Of a stretch of 64,000 nucleotides of DNA, positions 12,129 through 23,702 are shown piece after piece. The stretch spans positions 178,860 to 242,859 of the forward strand of contig MNCI01018957.1 in the NCBI GenBank assembly GCA_015680685.1. Reading direction: 5' to 3'. The DNA is from Gnetum montanum (taxonomy: Eukaryota > Streptophyta > Gnetopsida > Gnetales > Gnetaceae). Numbering within the stretch: position 1 is the first letter of the stretch; each line of letters starts with the position of its first letter. The translations under genes were made by a program, and so were the position numbers. The notes beneath the pieces were generated by a model. It did no database searches. It was given only the letters and a program-made list of their open reading frames with translations, and was not told the origin of the DNA.

Positions 12129-13600
12129 AAGACTTTACCAGCTCACTTAGAGTATGCATTTTTGCAAAATAGAAAGTTAGTAATCATTAATGTCACCCTT
12201 GCTCCAGAACAGAAGAAGAAGTTGATGGAGGTGGTAAACAAATGGGTTGCTACATTCACATGGTCATATCCTGAGTTGACTGGAGTTGATCCCAGGGTCT
12301 ACCAGCATCGAATCTATCTTAACCCTTCCATGAAACCACGACGACAGCCATAAAGACGATTGAATCCCAAATTGAAGTAGATCATCAAAGATGAAATCGA
12401 ACAATTGCTAAAGGCAAGATTCATCTATTCTGTCACCGATAGCGAATGGGTTAGCCCACTCGTTATCATGCCCAAGAAAGATGGCAAGTGGAGAGTTTGT
12501 ATTGATTTCTGGTTGCTCAATATGGTGACCTTCAAGGACCACTTCCCACTCCCATTTGTGGACTAGGTGTTGGACACCATAGTAGGGCATCGCTAATATA
12601 GCTTTTTGGATGGTTATAGTGGTTATAACCAAATCCAAATAGCACCAGAGGACCAGGCCAAAACTACTTTCACAAGTCCATGGAGGAATTTCACATACAA
12701 GAAGATGCCATTTGGCCTGTGTAATGCACCTGCTACATTTCAACACCTTGTCCTAAGCATCTTCCAGCAACAGATTGGCAATAGGGTGGAAGTCTTCATG
12801 GATGACTTCTCCACCTATGAGGCCACGTTCGAGCAAGCCTTGGACCGTCCAGAGTAGGTTCTAAAAAGGTGTGTAAACACCAATCTATGGCTCAATTGGC
12901 ATAAGAGCTATTTGATGGTCCAATAGGGCATTGTGCTGGGGCATCGCATCTCACAAACAGGGATTAGCGTAGATCCTGAAAAGATTAGGGTCATCCAAGG
13001 AATTACCTGCCAACCAAGTACTATCAAGATGTTTAGTCATTCCTTGGACACACTAGTTACTACCAGTGATTCATTGAAAACTTCTCGAAGATCGCCAAGT
13101 CGTTGGTAGAGCTAACAAAGAAGGATGCTCCGTTCATCTGGACCAAGGAGTCCAAGTCTGCATTCCAAGTGCTGAAACAGAAACTCATAGAAACTCCAAT
13201 TCTACAAGCCCCCGATTGGTTCAACCCTTTCACATTATGACGAACGTATCCAACTATGCCTTGGGAGCTATGCGTACATAGTGTTATGATCAGAAATGTC
13301 CATATTATATCCACTGTACAAGTCGTAGCATTGTGGGTGCTCAGCTGAACTACACCACCACCGAAAAGGAGTTGATGGCAGTGGTGTTATCCTTGGATAA
13401 ATTCTGACACTATGTGCTCGGATACAAGGTGTTTGTGCACACAAAACACAATTCTATCAAGTTCCTGATGAACAAACCAACAGTGAGCCCCCGCATAATC
13501 CGGTGGCTGGTGATTCTTCAGGAGTTTGATCTTACCATGGTAGACAGGAAGGGGACTGAGAATGTGGTTGCTGACCACTTGTCTTGGTTGCGATGGGATG
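12129..13600 (+). pseudogene. Reverse transcriptase and RNase H of the Athila-like pol
   Basis: RT motifs run in order: a KKDGKWRVCIDFWLLN block (12473-12520), FLDGYSGYNQI (12604 on), FTYKKMPFGLCNAPATFQ, and VFMDDFS in place of the usual YxDD, a variant seen in Athila-type elements. RNase H follows with NYTTTEKELMAVV (13346 on), then VLGYKVFVHTKHN and a VVADHLSWL end (13565-13593). Several stops (for example after MKPRRQP and after ALDRPE) and small indels break it. In life it would copy the element RNA into DNA within virus-like particles. Confidence 0.88.
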
Positions 13601-13759
13601 ACATAGAAGAGAAGGAGTCCTTATCCGACCAATTTCCAAATAAACTCCTCTTCACAAGTGCAATTGATCCGCAAGTGCCTAAGGAATCCCCTTGGTTCAG
13701 CTACATCCTCACCTACCTCACCACTCAAGAGTTGCCAAAGGAGTGGAACCATCGGTAGA

Positions 13760-15039
13760 AACAACAGTTTCTCCATAAGGCCAAGTGTTTCATGGAAATC
13801 AATGACCACCTTTACAAGGTGTGCACAGATGGCTTGGTTCGATGGTATGCCCTTGATGGTGATACGCTGCGCGTCCTCCAAGATGTTCATGAGGACCCTT
13901 GTCAGGGCCACTATGCTAGATGTTGCACTGACATTAAGATCCTGCTTGTAGGGTATTACTGGCCCACCATTTTCAGAGACGCACAATGGTTCGCCTGCTC
14001 CTACGAATGATGCCAGAAGGACGGTGGGATGATGGCATCATTGGAGGAACCTCAACAGTGGATCTAGCCACTAGAGCCCTCGACATTTAGGGTATCGACT
14101 TCATGGGATCCATCACACCCCTATCAAACGGGAAGGCATACATCATCGTAGCAGTGGACTACTATACAAAGTGGTAGAAGCGGCAGCCATCGTTGACTAT
14201 TCTTCCAACACCGCCGCATGATTTGTCCAACAACAAATCGTTAACAGGTTTGGAGTGCCGCGTGCACTTATTTCTGATATGGAACTCATTTTACGGGTGT
14301 CACTTTTTAGAAACTCATGCAACGCTTAGGGGTAACACATAAATTTACAACTCCCTATCACCCTCAAGCCAACGGGCAGGCCGAAGTCACCAATAGGGAG
14401 ATCACCAAGATCCTTACCCAAACCATCAGCAAATACAGGAGGGATTGGAGCACTAAGCTTAACAATGCCCTATGGGCCTATGGCTCCACTTGGAAAATTC
14501 CTGTAGGGTACTCTCCCTATGAGTTAGTGTACGGAAAGTTGCCAACACTTTCAATTCAAGCCGAACTCTGCACACTATCCATCGCCAGTGACTTAGGCCT
14601 TGACCTACCGCTAGCACAACGTGAACGACTGATCAATTTAAGTGTGCTAGATGAGAATCAACTAGTGGCCCTGTCCTCCAATGAGATCCACAAGGCCTAC
14701 AACAAAACACGACATGATCTTAGGATCTGGAAGGTCTCGTTCAGATGTGGAGACAAAGTACTGTATTGGAACTCCTCACATGTATCTCAACTGGCCAAGT
14801 TTCAAACATTGTGGGAGGGCCCTTACATTGTCTCCGAAACCTTCCCATCTGGGGCCTTACTTATCCACAAACCTAAGGACCTCACCACAACACAGTTAGT
14901 CAACCACCAACAACTGAAACCTTTCCGTGAACTCCACTCAACCAGTGTCATCGCCTCATCATCGCCCGATCAGCCACACTCTATTTTTTGCGTCTCCTCC
15001 TTTCCACCCAGTCGTGTGGGAGACCGTCATCCCTACTGA
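13760..15039 (+). pseudogene. Integrase of the Athila-like pol
   Basis: An HHCC zinc-binding N-terminus is visible: the His pair in DVHEDPCQGHYARCC and the later ACSYE.CQK Cys pair (13880-14015). The catalytic core begins near GIDFMGSITPLSNGKAY (14092 on) and ends with TPYHPQANGQAEVTNREI (14350 on), which holds the catalytic Glu. The C-terminal GPY/F-type module LWEGPYIVSE is at about 14812. The core is interrupted by stops and frameshifts around 14010-14310, while 14317-15039 is open for 240 codons. Function in the family is joining element DNA to the chromosome. Confidence 0.88.
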
Positions 15040-16575
15040 TCTATTCCGCTACACCCCTCACCGTTTTGTCATTTTTTGTTTTACACTTTTTTTTTTTCAC
15101 CATCGTTTATATGTTTGCCAATTCTTTGTACATTTTTTCCTTTCTTTACTTATTTTTCGTTTCTTTGTGTTAGTTTTATTTTTCGTGTAATTGCTAATTT
15201 GTCATCTTGTTGTCTTCAGAGGTCTGGCGCGGATGGTTTTCGTTGCGATGGGCAATGTACACTAGTCCACCTCATTGTCTAGTTTCCGCCCTCGTGTGGT
15301 TCTTTTTGGACTTTACATCTACTTTCCGCTCATAAAATCGGCAATGAGTTCACGTCATCCATCCATTCACCCACTCCATGGTTTTCCTTTTGTTGAGAAC
15401 ATGCAACCCCTTCACTTAAAAACATTATAATTAATGTGTGACTTGTGTAGTTCCCAGACTTTGAGATGATCCACTGGTTTGAATCGGGTGTGACTTCAAG
15501 GAGATTGCAATATTCGTTGTTCTGTTCTACCCTCTGAGGTTGTTGGTGTGTCCTTACGGATTTCCTACTGCTCCACGTCCTTCTCTCCAAGGAAGCTTCT
15601 GGGTAGTTCGACCTTGCATGGTGTGGTCCTCACTAAAAAATTCAAAAAAAAAAGAAGAAGCAAAAGCAAAAAAGATAAAAGAAAATAAATCAAACTGAGG
15701 ATTCAAAGCACACCCCTTGGTCGAATGCATGCGAACACACATTGGTCTTTGCATGGTGTGGCTCCCCCCAAAAAGCAAAAGACAAAAAAAAATCACTGTG
15801 TGAGAATTCAAAGCACACCCCTTAGACCGCCTCTAATGGGCCATTGCACTAGTTATGGGACTTCCTTGGTCCCCTCTAACTTTGTCCCATTCCCTTCCTT
15901 CCTCTCACGTTTGTTGGAGTGGTGATTCTCTGTGGGGTCATTCTTGCATCCTTGGGGGATGGTCGAGACTTCGTCTATTGCTGCGATCTCACTAAATGCG
16001 GATGGTTTGGGTCTGAACTCAGGAACGGTTCTACCGAGTCACTTAACCACATCTACACCTGGGGTTTCATGTGATCGACGACCAGAATACCATTCTCTCG
16101 TCTCTCTCTTCACCTGGTTCTCTCCATCCATCACCTCACTGCATGTTTTATGTCGTGATGGTGTGTCATGATATCCTTAGGTTTCGCATGCCTTGGCGAG
16201 ATCTCTTAGGTAGGAGTCGTACCTCGCGAACACCATTTCTTGGCCCCGAGGCCCATGGACCCTAGTGTTGAGGGCTATGCAGGGGCTACTAAGGCTATGG
16301 CCTACTATGGGGAGGACCCACCTGCATCTCCTTGGTCCCGCTTATTAAGCCTCCCATCCTTTGGATTTCGTGGTTGACTAGTTCTCGGCTCCCCTTGCTT
16401 GATTTATTCACCGTGAAGTTCTTTTAGAATTCCGTTCTCCTATTTTTGTCTCTTTTTCGAGCCCAATTACCTTCCTCATGTCCTCATCCATGTCCGAGCC
16501 TCTCACACGCTTCAACCGCCCCAATTTGGCATTTCAAATTCATCATTTTGGGCTTTTTCAGGGTTGGTCAACGCT
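15040..16575 (+). other. Non-coding spacer between integrase and accessory ORF
   Basis: There is no supportable gene here. It starts with a pyrimidine-rich tract (15060-15190), contains a direct repeat (15612-15824) and short open frames without recognisable domains. Spacers at this position are usual in Athila-type elements. Confidence 0.6.
15612..15824 (+). repeat. Imperfect direct repeat in the Athila spacer
   Basis: Unit A (15612-15720) and unit B (15747-15824) both begin with a TTGCATGGTGTGG string, pass through an A-rich middle of different length and end with ATTCAAAGCACACCCCTT. The duplication arose by local copying; it does not contain a recognisable gene. Confidence 0.8.
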
Positions 16576-16593
16576 GGTCAACAGGTAAACCCC

Positions 16594-16672
16594 CCTACGT
16601 CGACGGGGCCCCATCGACACAATCACTGCGTATACACGGCCCCGTCGACGCAGTGCCTACACCCTATATATC
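16594..16672 (+). promoter_or_regulatory. LTR-like internal promoter ahead of the accessory ORF
   Basis: The string CCTACGTCGACG followed by GGGCCCCAT (16594-16614) matches the LTR at 7899-7919 in 20 of 21 bases. Around it is a perfect 12-base inverted repeat GTCGACGGGGCC (16599-16610) / GGCCCCGTCGAC (16638-16649), plus CACTGCG / CGCAGTG (16624-16630, 16649-16655). A TATATAT box (16666-16672) follows, and the accessory ATG lies 350 bp downstream. Further on, ACGGACCATCTTAA (near 16967) echoes ACGACCATCTTGAA of the LTR. I infer a second promoter that drives a separate mRNA for the accessory ORF. Confidence 0.6.
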
Positions 16673-17023
16673 ATTTGGGATCCAAATTGAGGGGATTTTT
16701 TGCCATTTTTTCTGCCTAACCTTCCTCGACGAACCTACATTCCATTGCGCACCTGCATTAACCGATCCTTACCCCTTTTAAGCACCCAGAGGTATGCTCT
16801 CAGTCGTGGGGGGTGGTGCCTTTGTGTAATTAATCGTAATTAATTCATTAGTTAGTTAATTAGTTAATTATGAAAACTTTGGCCCTAACCCATAAATTAA
16901 CGCTCCGGAAGACTTAACGGTGTACCTGTGCCAACAACATAACTTAGTCAAACTGAGAAGGTATATACGGACCATCTTAAGCTACTTATGAATAGTCTAA
17001 CGGGCAGGTTATGTTTATTGCAA

Positions 17024-19911
17024 ATGGCACCCAAACCGAGGCACCCAAGGGACGAAGGACCATCACAACCAAGGGACAAATGCCCACGCATGGGAAGGGG
17101 ACGAGGTGTGCATCCGCCAGCGCATGCGAAGGGCTCTCATGCAACTGGGCCCTTCCACGAAAGACCTGACGTGGAATTTGTTCATCAGATTCCTGAAGAG
17201 GAGATTCCCAATGAGCAATCTCTTGGGGATGAGACTCCTTGGGTAGCACCATGGCTTGAGGTCACCCTAACCTAAGCCTGCCTTGATGCTATCACACCAC
17301 GCGAGATGCAGCGAATGGTCCTTCAAGAGCTAAATTTTGGACCATTCCTTGAGAACGTGCCAGAAGACGTGAGGCTCCAACTGTAGAACTCTCCGATGTG
17401 ACCAATCATCACAACCAGTGGTGAATGGTACTTAGGAGAAACTTATCTCTTCTGGACGAACCAGCAACCAGGGTCTCGAGTAAGAATCAAAGACATTTAT
17501 GTCTCTTACTCTTCGAAGGCGATAGCACAGGCCTTGGGGTTGCCCGAAATCGAGGCAGATGTGGTTGAAATTCTAAAGCAAGCTGACCCAGAGGTAAAGG
17601 TGTAATGGACCAAACGGTGTTACGGGGTAGAGCGCAAGGAATTCAGCTCCCTAACCACGACAAAAAGAGTGTACTCAAAGATCGTGTCTTACCACCTGAA
17701 CCCAACGGTAAGACCCAGTAAAATCACAGCCTTTTCCGCCCATGCATGTGCTACCTTGAGTGGGAAATTTCCCATGAGTCTTCCACAGCTGTTGTTTCTG
17801 GAGATTGAAAAGAGGTTTGCTGAGAACGAACATGGAAGACAAGCTCTCCCATTTCCCTGCCTAATCCAAAAGTTGTGCAAATGGGCAGGGATAGCACGGT
17901 ATTCCAACGATGTAATCTGGCACACCCCAATTGCCTCTTGGTGAGAGATGATGAAAGATAAGACTCCTACCACCACACAAACAGAGAAGGAGTAGCAACC
18001 ACCTCCACCACCTGCACAAACAATGCTATCGGGCTTGCAAACCACAACAGAATACATCTGCAAGATTTGGGAAATGCTCTCGAGTCAGCAAGAGCAATTT
18101 GACAAGACTGGTGGAGGAGAAGACCCTTCGATCTATCGCCCTGCCATGAGCCACCTGGAGCAAGTGGCTTAATCAGTTAGCTTGCTTGAAAGGGCAGGGC
18201 CGGTATTCTTCGCCGCCCAAGCACAAGCTCCAACCAGAACAGATCCAAGCATCCAAGAGGTAACAGTGTTAAATGAACAGTTGTTTCCTGAAATTTCAAG
18301 GAATGTTGCTACCTTCTCAGTACGCTTGGAAGATGGTGAAGGGGTGACGGTCCTGGTGATCCAGCACCAGGGATAGGAAGTTACAACCGAAGTGGTTGCT
18401 GACACAATTGCTATGACTCTCAATGCACCAGTAGCACCTATACCAAACATTCATGGACTACAAGATGTACAGGTGTCTGCTAGAACTTCGCATAGCAATA
18501 TTGATGTAGTCCAACACGAAGAGTTGTTGGACCGATTGGTGGGAACCGGGCAACCACTTCTAGATTTCTTTGACCTTCCGGACAACATTACTGCAACCCA
18601 GTTGGAGCTGCTCTCGACAAGGGGCGAGAGCCTCATTTTAGAAGGGCAACTTGAATTTGCTCAAGATGCTTATCAGTGCTTGGAAATGGAGGTAGCCCAA
18701 TTACGAGCCCAACTTGTCGATCCGGCCATCCTTGACCACGACATCACCAGGGATAAAGCTTTTCAACAGCTTCAACTTAGACTTCAGATCATTGAGGATG
18801 TGTGAGAGACAGTGATCCTCAACAAGTCTGTAGCAGATGCCCGAGCGTATCACTTAGAGAAGGACTTCGCGAAGGTTTGCCAAGAGAACGTGCGGCTGAC
18901 CGCGGAAGTTCATCACCTGTGCAATGTTGGTGCAGAAAATGAACACATGAAAACTTTAATCCACCAACAGCAGGAAGAGCTAGCTAGGGTGAACGCTGAC
19001 ATAAGGAGGTTGGCTATTGAAAATCGAAATCTGTCAATGGAGGAGGTTTGGGCATTGCGACAGAAGTCTGCAATCGAAATTACCACTTGGAAAAATGAGG
19101 CCCTGAAGTTTGAAAAAGTCAAAAATCATTACAGGGATCAAGTGGGATTGCAGAAGGAAGTGAATAAAAAGGATATTCAAGTCGCAAAGGCCAAGATGAA
19201 CCAAGCACTCCAGCAGCTCTGAGAGAGAGGTGATGCATGGCAACCTATCTTCGATGGGTTGTATCTTCGATGGGTTGTATCTTTGATGGGTTGAATGACT
19301 TCAATAAAGCTGAAATCCACCTAAAAGAGCTGCAAATTGAGAAGATGGAAAAATACATGGAGCTTGCCAACCTCCGATATGCAAACCTAGCTATGCTCAC
19401 AGCCGAAAGACCGCAGTCTGAATTAGAAAAGCAAGTGGCCACCTCGTATTCCCTATACGAGGGACAATTCCAAGCGCACAAGGCAACGAAGCAAAATCTG
19501 GCAACGGTAAACGCAGAACTTGAGGTCCTCCGCACAAGCTTTGAAGGTCAATGAACAGTCGCAGAGGACTTGGGCCATAGGATGAATGACTACCAACAAC
19601 TACAGGCATCAGTCCGAGCATTTGATATTGAACGCAAGCAGTTCGTAGCCTGGTTTGTCAACTTAAAGGAACTCCTTCCAGCGCTGCCATGCCCTTGGGA
19701 GGTTCCAGCTCCAGCACACATTGGAAAAGCTGCCTGGACTGTGAATGATCCCTGAAGCAAGGAAGAAAAGATGAGGGCTCTATTGGAGGCTTTCCAACTA
19801 CCTTCGGAAGTTGCAGCTACTGTAGGGCAACCGCCATCCATGCTGCCACCAACGCATAGGCCAGAGGCTAGAGAAGGTCCATCAGAACCACCGCCCCCAA
19901 GGACGTTGTGA
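17024..19911 (+). pseudogene. Accessory coiled-coil ORF of the Athila-like element
   Basis: Starting at the ATG at 17024, one frame runs to 19222 with only a handful of stops, then shifts by a 16 bp triplication (19247-19294) and continues to the TGA at 19909. The full product would be roughly 950 residues. The first third is globular: SGEWYLGETYLFW, then VYSKIVSYHLNP, ending LPFPCLIQKLCKWAGI. It resembles plant-transposon domains found in Athila-type ORFs (family assignment is inference). From about 18400 on it is long, charged, Leu/Gln/Glu-rich coiled coil (for example ELEKQVATSYSL). I see no signal peptide or membrane helix, which argues against a classical envelope protein. Copy 1 lies at 1-2822. 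Confidence 0.8.
19247..19294 (+). repeat. 16 bp unit triplicated inside the accessory ORF
   Basis: ATCTTCGATGGGTTGT occurs at 19247-19262 and 19263-19278 and, with two changes, at 19279-19294. The first-copy ORF near 2195 has the unit once. The extra 32 bases shift the reading frame, matching the observed switch from frame 2 to frame 1. Confidence 0.9.
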
Positions 19912-20162
19912 TCTTCTTCAACAATTTTGTGCATCATCCTACACAGCAGAGGCTCCAGGACCAGTGAGGTATTCAATTTTGTCTCTAAACACCACCATTT
20001 TTGTAATTTGTCCTCCTTTGTAACTCGGGCACTTGGTCAAATTCATGTTGTGCCATGTGTGTGTCATGTATGTGTCTAAGTTATGTGTGTTTTAAATAAG
20101 AATCCATACCTTCCAAATTGTAAAGTAACTTGAGGACGAGTTTTTTTTTAGTCATGGGGGTA

Positions 20163-21048
20163 TGATGAAGTGTCATTAAGTCAATGCGTCGACTAGACCG
20201 TGTCGACGCAGGCCCGTCGACGTAGCCTCCCTACGTCGACGTGGCCCTGTTTACGCAGCCACCTATCTCGGCCTATAAATAAGAGGGCATTTCGCCTCAC
20301 TTAGGCATCTTTCAGTTAGTTGTAGCGAAGCTCTTGCAGTTTGTTCCCGCAAGAGATAGAATATTTTCCAAGTGCCCGCAGCAAGTGTAAGAAAAGTATC
20401 GGCTCTTTATTCGAGCGTTGATGTATCTGAGCCCATTGGCGTGAAGGCAATAAAGACGAACTATTCAAGCATTCCTTGCAAGATTTGGACTTAGCTATTT
20501 TATGCATTCAGTAGTTTAATATGTTTATGCTTTTTTAATTACTTGTTAATTACTTAAGTTTCTGTTACCGTTATTTTAATTGTTACCGCTTACTCGTAGT
20601 TTGTGAAGGCCATAAGTACGACCATCTCGAACGTAAATCAAACACTTGGTAAGCCCAGTGATGCTTAACATCTAGTAACCCAGAAGTGTTAAGAGATGCT
20701 CAGAACGTGCTCAGAAGATGGGATCGGATACTTATGCTAGGGATAGTTAGAGTATAAGCTAGGATAATTATAGATTAGATAATAGTTTATTCCTTACTTT
20801 TCATACCTTAAAGTAGCTGCCAAAAGAAATGCGAAAAGATATAAAAATCATTAGCCTTAATCTCACTTAACCATCGTAAACAAAACCTCACAAGTGGGAT
20901 TAGGAGGACAACGACCGTTCTAACCCAAGGTTTCACTGGTTAGGGTCTGGTGTATGTTAAGTGCTTACAGTCTACAGAATTCAATCAAGTCGTGTGTGAA
21001 CGTCCGTGATTCGTATGGTTGAGCGTAGGGGTACCTAGCCGCTCATCA
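20163..21048 (+). mobile_element. 3' LTR of the complete Athila-like element
   Basis: It is the 886 bp partner of 7832-8717, with intact TG...CA ends and a purine-rich CATGGGGGTA in front as polypurine tract. The GTCGACGTAG / CTACGTCGAC dyad (20216-20225, 20231-20240) is perfect here too; the 14-base palindrome has partly decayed. TATAAATA is at 20274-20281. Confidence 0.95.
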
Positions 21049-21053
21049 AATAC

Positions 21054-21533
21054 CAAGAATTCCAAAACAATTAATCATTAAGGAAAGATTACAAAAACTA
21101 ATATTGATCCTTTGGTAATTGTAGATAATGCCAAAAGGAATGCCTAAGGTTGAAGGACTTTTACCATATATAAGAATTAGATCTCAGATATCATATATTT
21201 TTTTGGCTAGAAACCCATGGGATGATGAGGAGAAATTTCAGTTCATCCTTCAAAAAGTTTTGCATAAAAAGAGAAGCAATTACCACCGTTAGTAATAATG
21301 TGAAGATTCATCAGTGTTGGATTTTTAAAGACTTCTGCAATTTTGCAAAATTTGCTATATGTCCACTCTTTTTGTCATTTTGTAATGCATGCACTCAAAT
21401 AAAATTTTGTAATGCTGCACTCAAGGTTTGTAATGGTAGACAATCTAGTGTTGGTCACCCCACAATTTTTGTAATGAAACTTCATTTGTTGTATATAACT
21501 CTAGGATGAGCTTTTTAGTGAGTCGTGAGGGTA
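21054..21533 (+). other. 3' internal tail of another Athila-like element
   Basis: No gene is seen. The stretch ends with a GTGAGGGTA polypurine-like run directly before the LTR at 21534 and includes AATTTTTGTAATGAAAC, similar to the tail at 19990-20010. It is the right-hand side of the site into which the 13.2 kb element inserted. Confidence 0.6.
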
Positions 21534-22518
21534 TGATAAAGAATCATTTATCAAGTGTATTAGTCAACTACAATATCGCAAATGCTACATTACATCTATG
21601 TTGACACATCCTTATTGATGCATCTTAATTGACTGCTACATCACATTTGCTATATCATAGATGCTACATCACATCTTCTATAACTTAGGTACATCAATGC
21701 ATCCCCATCAAGATAGCTAGATGCATTAATGCATATGCATCGACGTAGTGTCCTTATTTCCCTATAAATATGCAAGCATTTTTTGTTTATTTGACATCAT
21801 TTTGTCAATAGTGTAGCCAAACTCTTGTAATTTTCTTTCGTAATCCTAGCAAACAATCAGTAAGTGCTTGTAGCATGGATTTAAGTTAATTGTATGTCGT
21901 CTTATTTGAGTGGCATTGCACCTCGACACATTCTATGAACAACCATAAGATTGAGATTGATTCATATTCATTACAACATTTTGACTTAGAATAAATTTTC
22001 TTTTAATGCAATTTAATTTCCATGTATTTAGTTAATATCTATATTTTTATGCACATTAATTAATAGCTAGAATAAGCGTGACCAATTTCAAGCGTAAACA
22101 CATATTCACTTAGTAATTGTAGTAGCATTATTACTTGATTCACTTAATAGTTTAACACTTGGTAATCCCAACAGTGGGTACATGAGTTCATGATTTGTAT
22201 GGCAAGCTAGAAACAGACACTCATTACCCTTAAGCTAATTAGGATTTATCTTTTTGTTATTAATTAGATTAAATAATTAAGTTCTATGTTATTATTTAGT
22301 TTAGTTCAAGGCCTTAAAAATATCATAATCATATGCTTCACTTTGGACTAAACCATACATGATAAAGTTGCCACTAATTCAAGTAGGAAGACAACGACCT
22401 ATGATTAATACTTAACAATCTAGATACTACATTAGTCCCATCCATGGAACTTGATCGGATTGCATGTGAATACTTGCGATTCATCTAGTTGGACATATGG
22501 GACACTCACCGCTCATCA
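21534..22518 (+). mobile_element. 3' LTR of a third Athila-like element
   Basis: It begins TGATAAAGAATC and ends CACTCACCGCTCATCA, with a TATA box in CCCTATAAATATGC near 21766 and the family string of repeated ...TTGGTAATCCC...AGTG. Its U3 (about 230 bp) is longer than in its relatives and full of GCTACATCAC-type strings. The body of this element lies left of the inserted 13.2 kb element, if it survives. Confidence 0.8.
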
Positions 22519-23171
22519 TACTTGAAACACAGTAGGATGAGAGTAGCAATGTGTTGGGAATAAAGCTAGAGACTAGTTGAACTAGAATAGGGCAGAAGCA
22601 ACAACCGCATTTGAACTTTCAACTTTCAAATCTTTGTAAGTCTCAACAAAACTAGGCAAAGCTAATGTTAGTTTCTATAGGTTTTCAACCATGAGAGGTA
22701 GGAAGAAAGAGAGTAGGTTGTACAAACAAAGGGCTAATCTAAGGGTGGCTTCCTATGATTTCCTACAACCATGACTAAGTGCATAGATGTTCTAGACTCA
22801 CATCTAGCTAAAAGATGTGAAGGTTACACAATAGAGGCTAGCACAAAAGGGTTGACTCTTTGTTACAATTCTTACTACAGATAGCCTCACAACTTGGGGA
22901 AGGCTAAGGTGCTAGTCCAAACAGGAGAAGAAAGTGGTCCTTTTTTGTGCCCACAAGTGTGGTTTTACAGCATTTTTATTTCTCAGTTACAAATTTTGAT
23001 TCTCGGTAACTTCTGCAAAAAAGCAATGAAATTTTTCTATAACATGTCTATGATTCAATTTGAAACTTTCTCCTTTTGTTAGATGATACATAGTATATTT
23101 TGAACTAGTAAATCATGGAGTTGATTAAACCCCCTACAATCTCTTTTTACGTGTCTTTCTTATTACTATTG
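22519..23171. other. Spacer without recognisable gene
   Basis: I see only AT-rich sequence with short open frames and no motif or repeat match to the rest of the window. Confidence 0.4.
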
Positions 23172-23219
23172 TAATGGTCCCACCATTGCCTAGGCAGCCA
23201 GGTAATGGTAGGACCATTA
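23172..23219. repeat. 16 bp inverted repeat (hairpin)
   Basis: Arms TAATGGTCCCACCATT (23172-23187) and AATGGTAGGACCATTA (23204-23219) pair at 15 of 16 positions around a 16-base loop. It could be a small fold-back element remnant or an RNA hairpin; nothing else identifies it. Confidence 0.75.
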
Positions 23220-23285
23220 ACATTGTGTAAATATACTTTTTAAACAAAAAGGTTCATAACAAACTTCTTGATCTCATAGAAAGGT

Positions 23286-23345
23286 TTATTATTAAAAATG
23301 CAAAGGTTGTGTGTTTTATTATTAAAAATGCAAAGGTTGTGTGTT
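23286..23345. repeat. 30 bp unit tandemly duplicated
   Basis: Two identical units containing ATTAAAAATGCAAAGGTTGT follow each other head to tail. Perfect identity points to a recent slip or to an assembly artefact. Confidence 0.9.
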
Positions 23346-23392
23346 CAAATTTCGATTGTATATATGTACAATCTTTTATAAAAATTATGCTC

Positions 23393-23464
23393 ATCATGAA
23401 AAATATAACCATTTTCTGAATAGAGCATATCATGAAAAATATAACCATTTTCTGAATAGAGCAT
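23393..23464. repeat. 36 bp unit tandemly duplicated
   Basis: Two identical units that begin ATCATGAAAAATATAACC and end GAATAGAGCAT. A diverged third relative with its downstream CGTGAAAAAATCTTCGCA flank is seen near 23535-23605, so an older, longer repeat underlies the recent one. Confidence 0.9.
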
Positions 23465-23702
23465 TTTGCACCGGGAAAAAATCTTCACATTAAACTTTGT
23501 ACTTCTTAAATCTCTTTTTAAAAAAAAATTTATACTTATTATGGAAAACATAATTATTTTTTGAAGAGAGCATCTTGTGCCGTGAAAAAATCTTCGCAGA
23601 ATTATCTTTATTTTCTATGCTTTTATATGAAACTCTTTCCCTCAACATAAAAAAAAATTGTGTTTTAATTGAACTATATAATTGTTTTTTTTTTTAAGCA
23701 TT

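Larger units (their letters stand above)
7832..21048 (+). mobile_element. Complete Athila-like LTR retrotransposon (13.2 kb)
   Basis: Two LTRs of exactly 886 bp (7832-8717 and 20163-21048) enclose a primer site, gag, protease, reverse transcriptase, RNase H, integrase, a long spacer and an accessory ORF. The element is flanked by a perfect 5 bp target duplication AATAC (7827-7831 and 21049-21053). Gene order PR-RT-RH-INT marks Ty3/gypsy. The FMDDFS polymerase motif, the tRNA-Asp primer site and the extra ORF after integrase fit the Athila lineage. All genes carry stops, so it cannot move by itself. The LTRs differ mainly by C/T and G/A changes, as expected for decay of methylated DNA. Confidence 0.95.

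Noticed and set aside
17024-19911. Classical envelope protein
   Set aside because: The position fits, but no signal peptide or membrane helix is visible in the readable parts.
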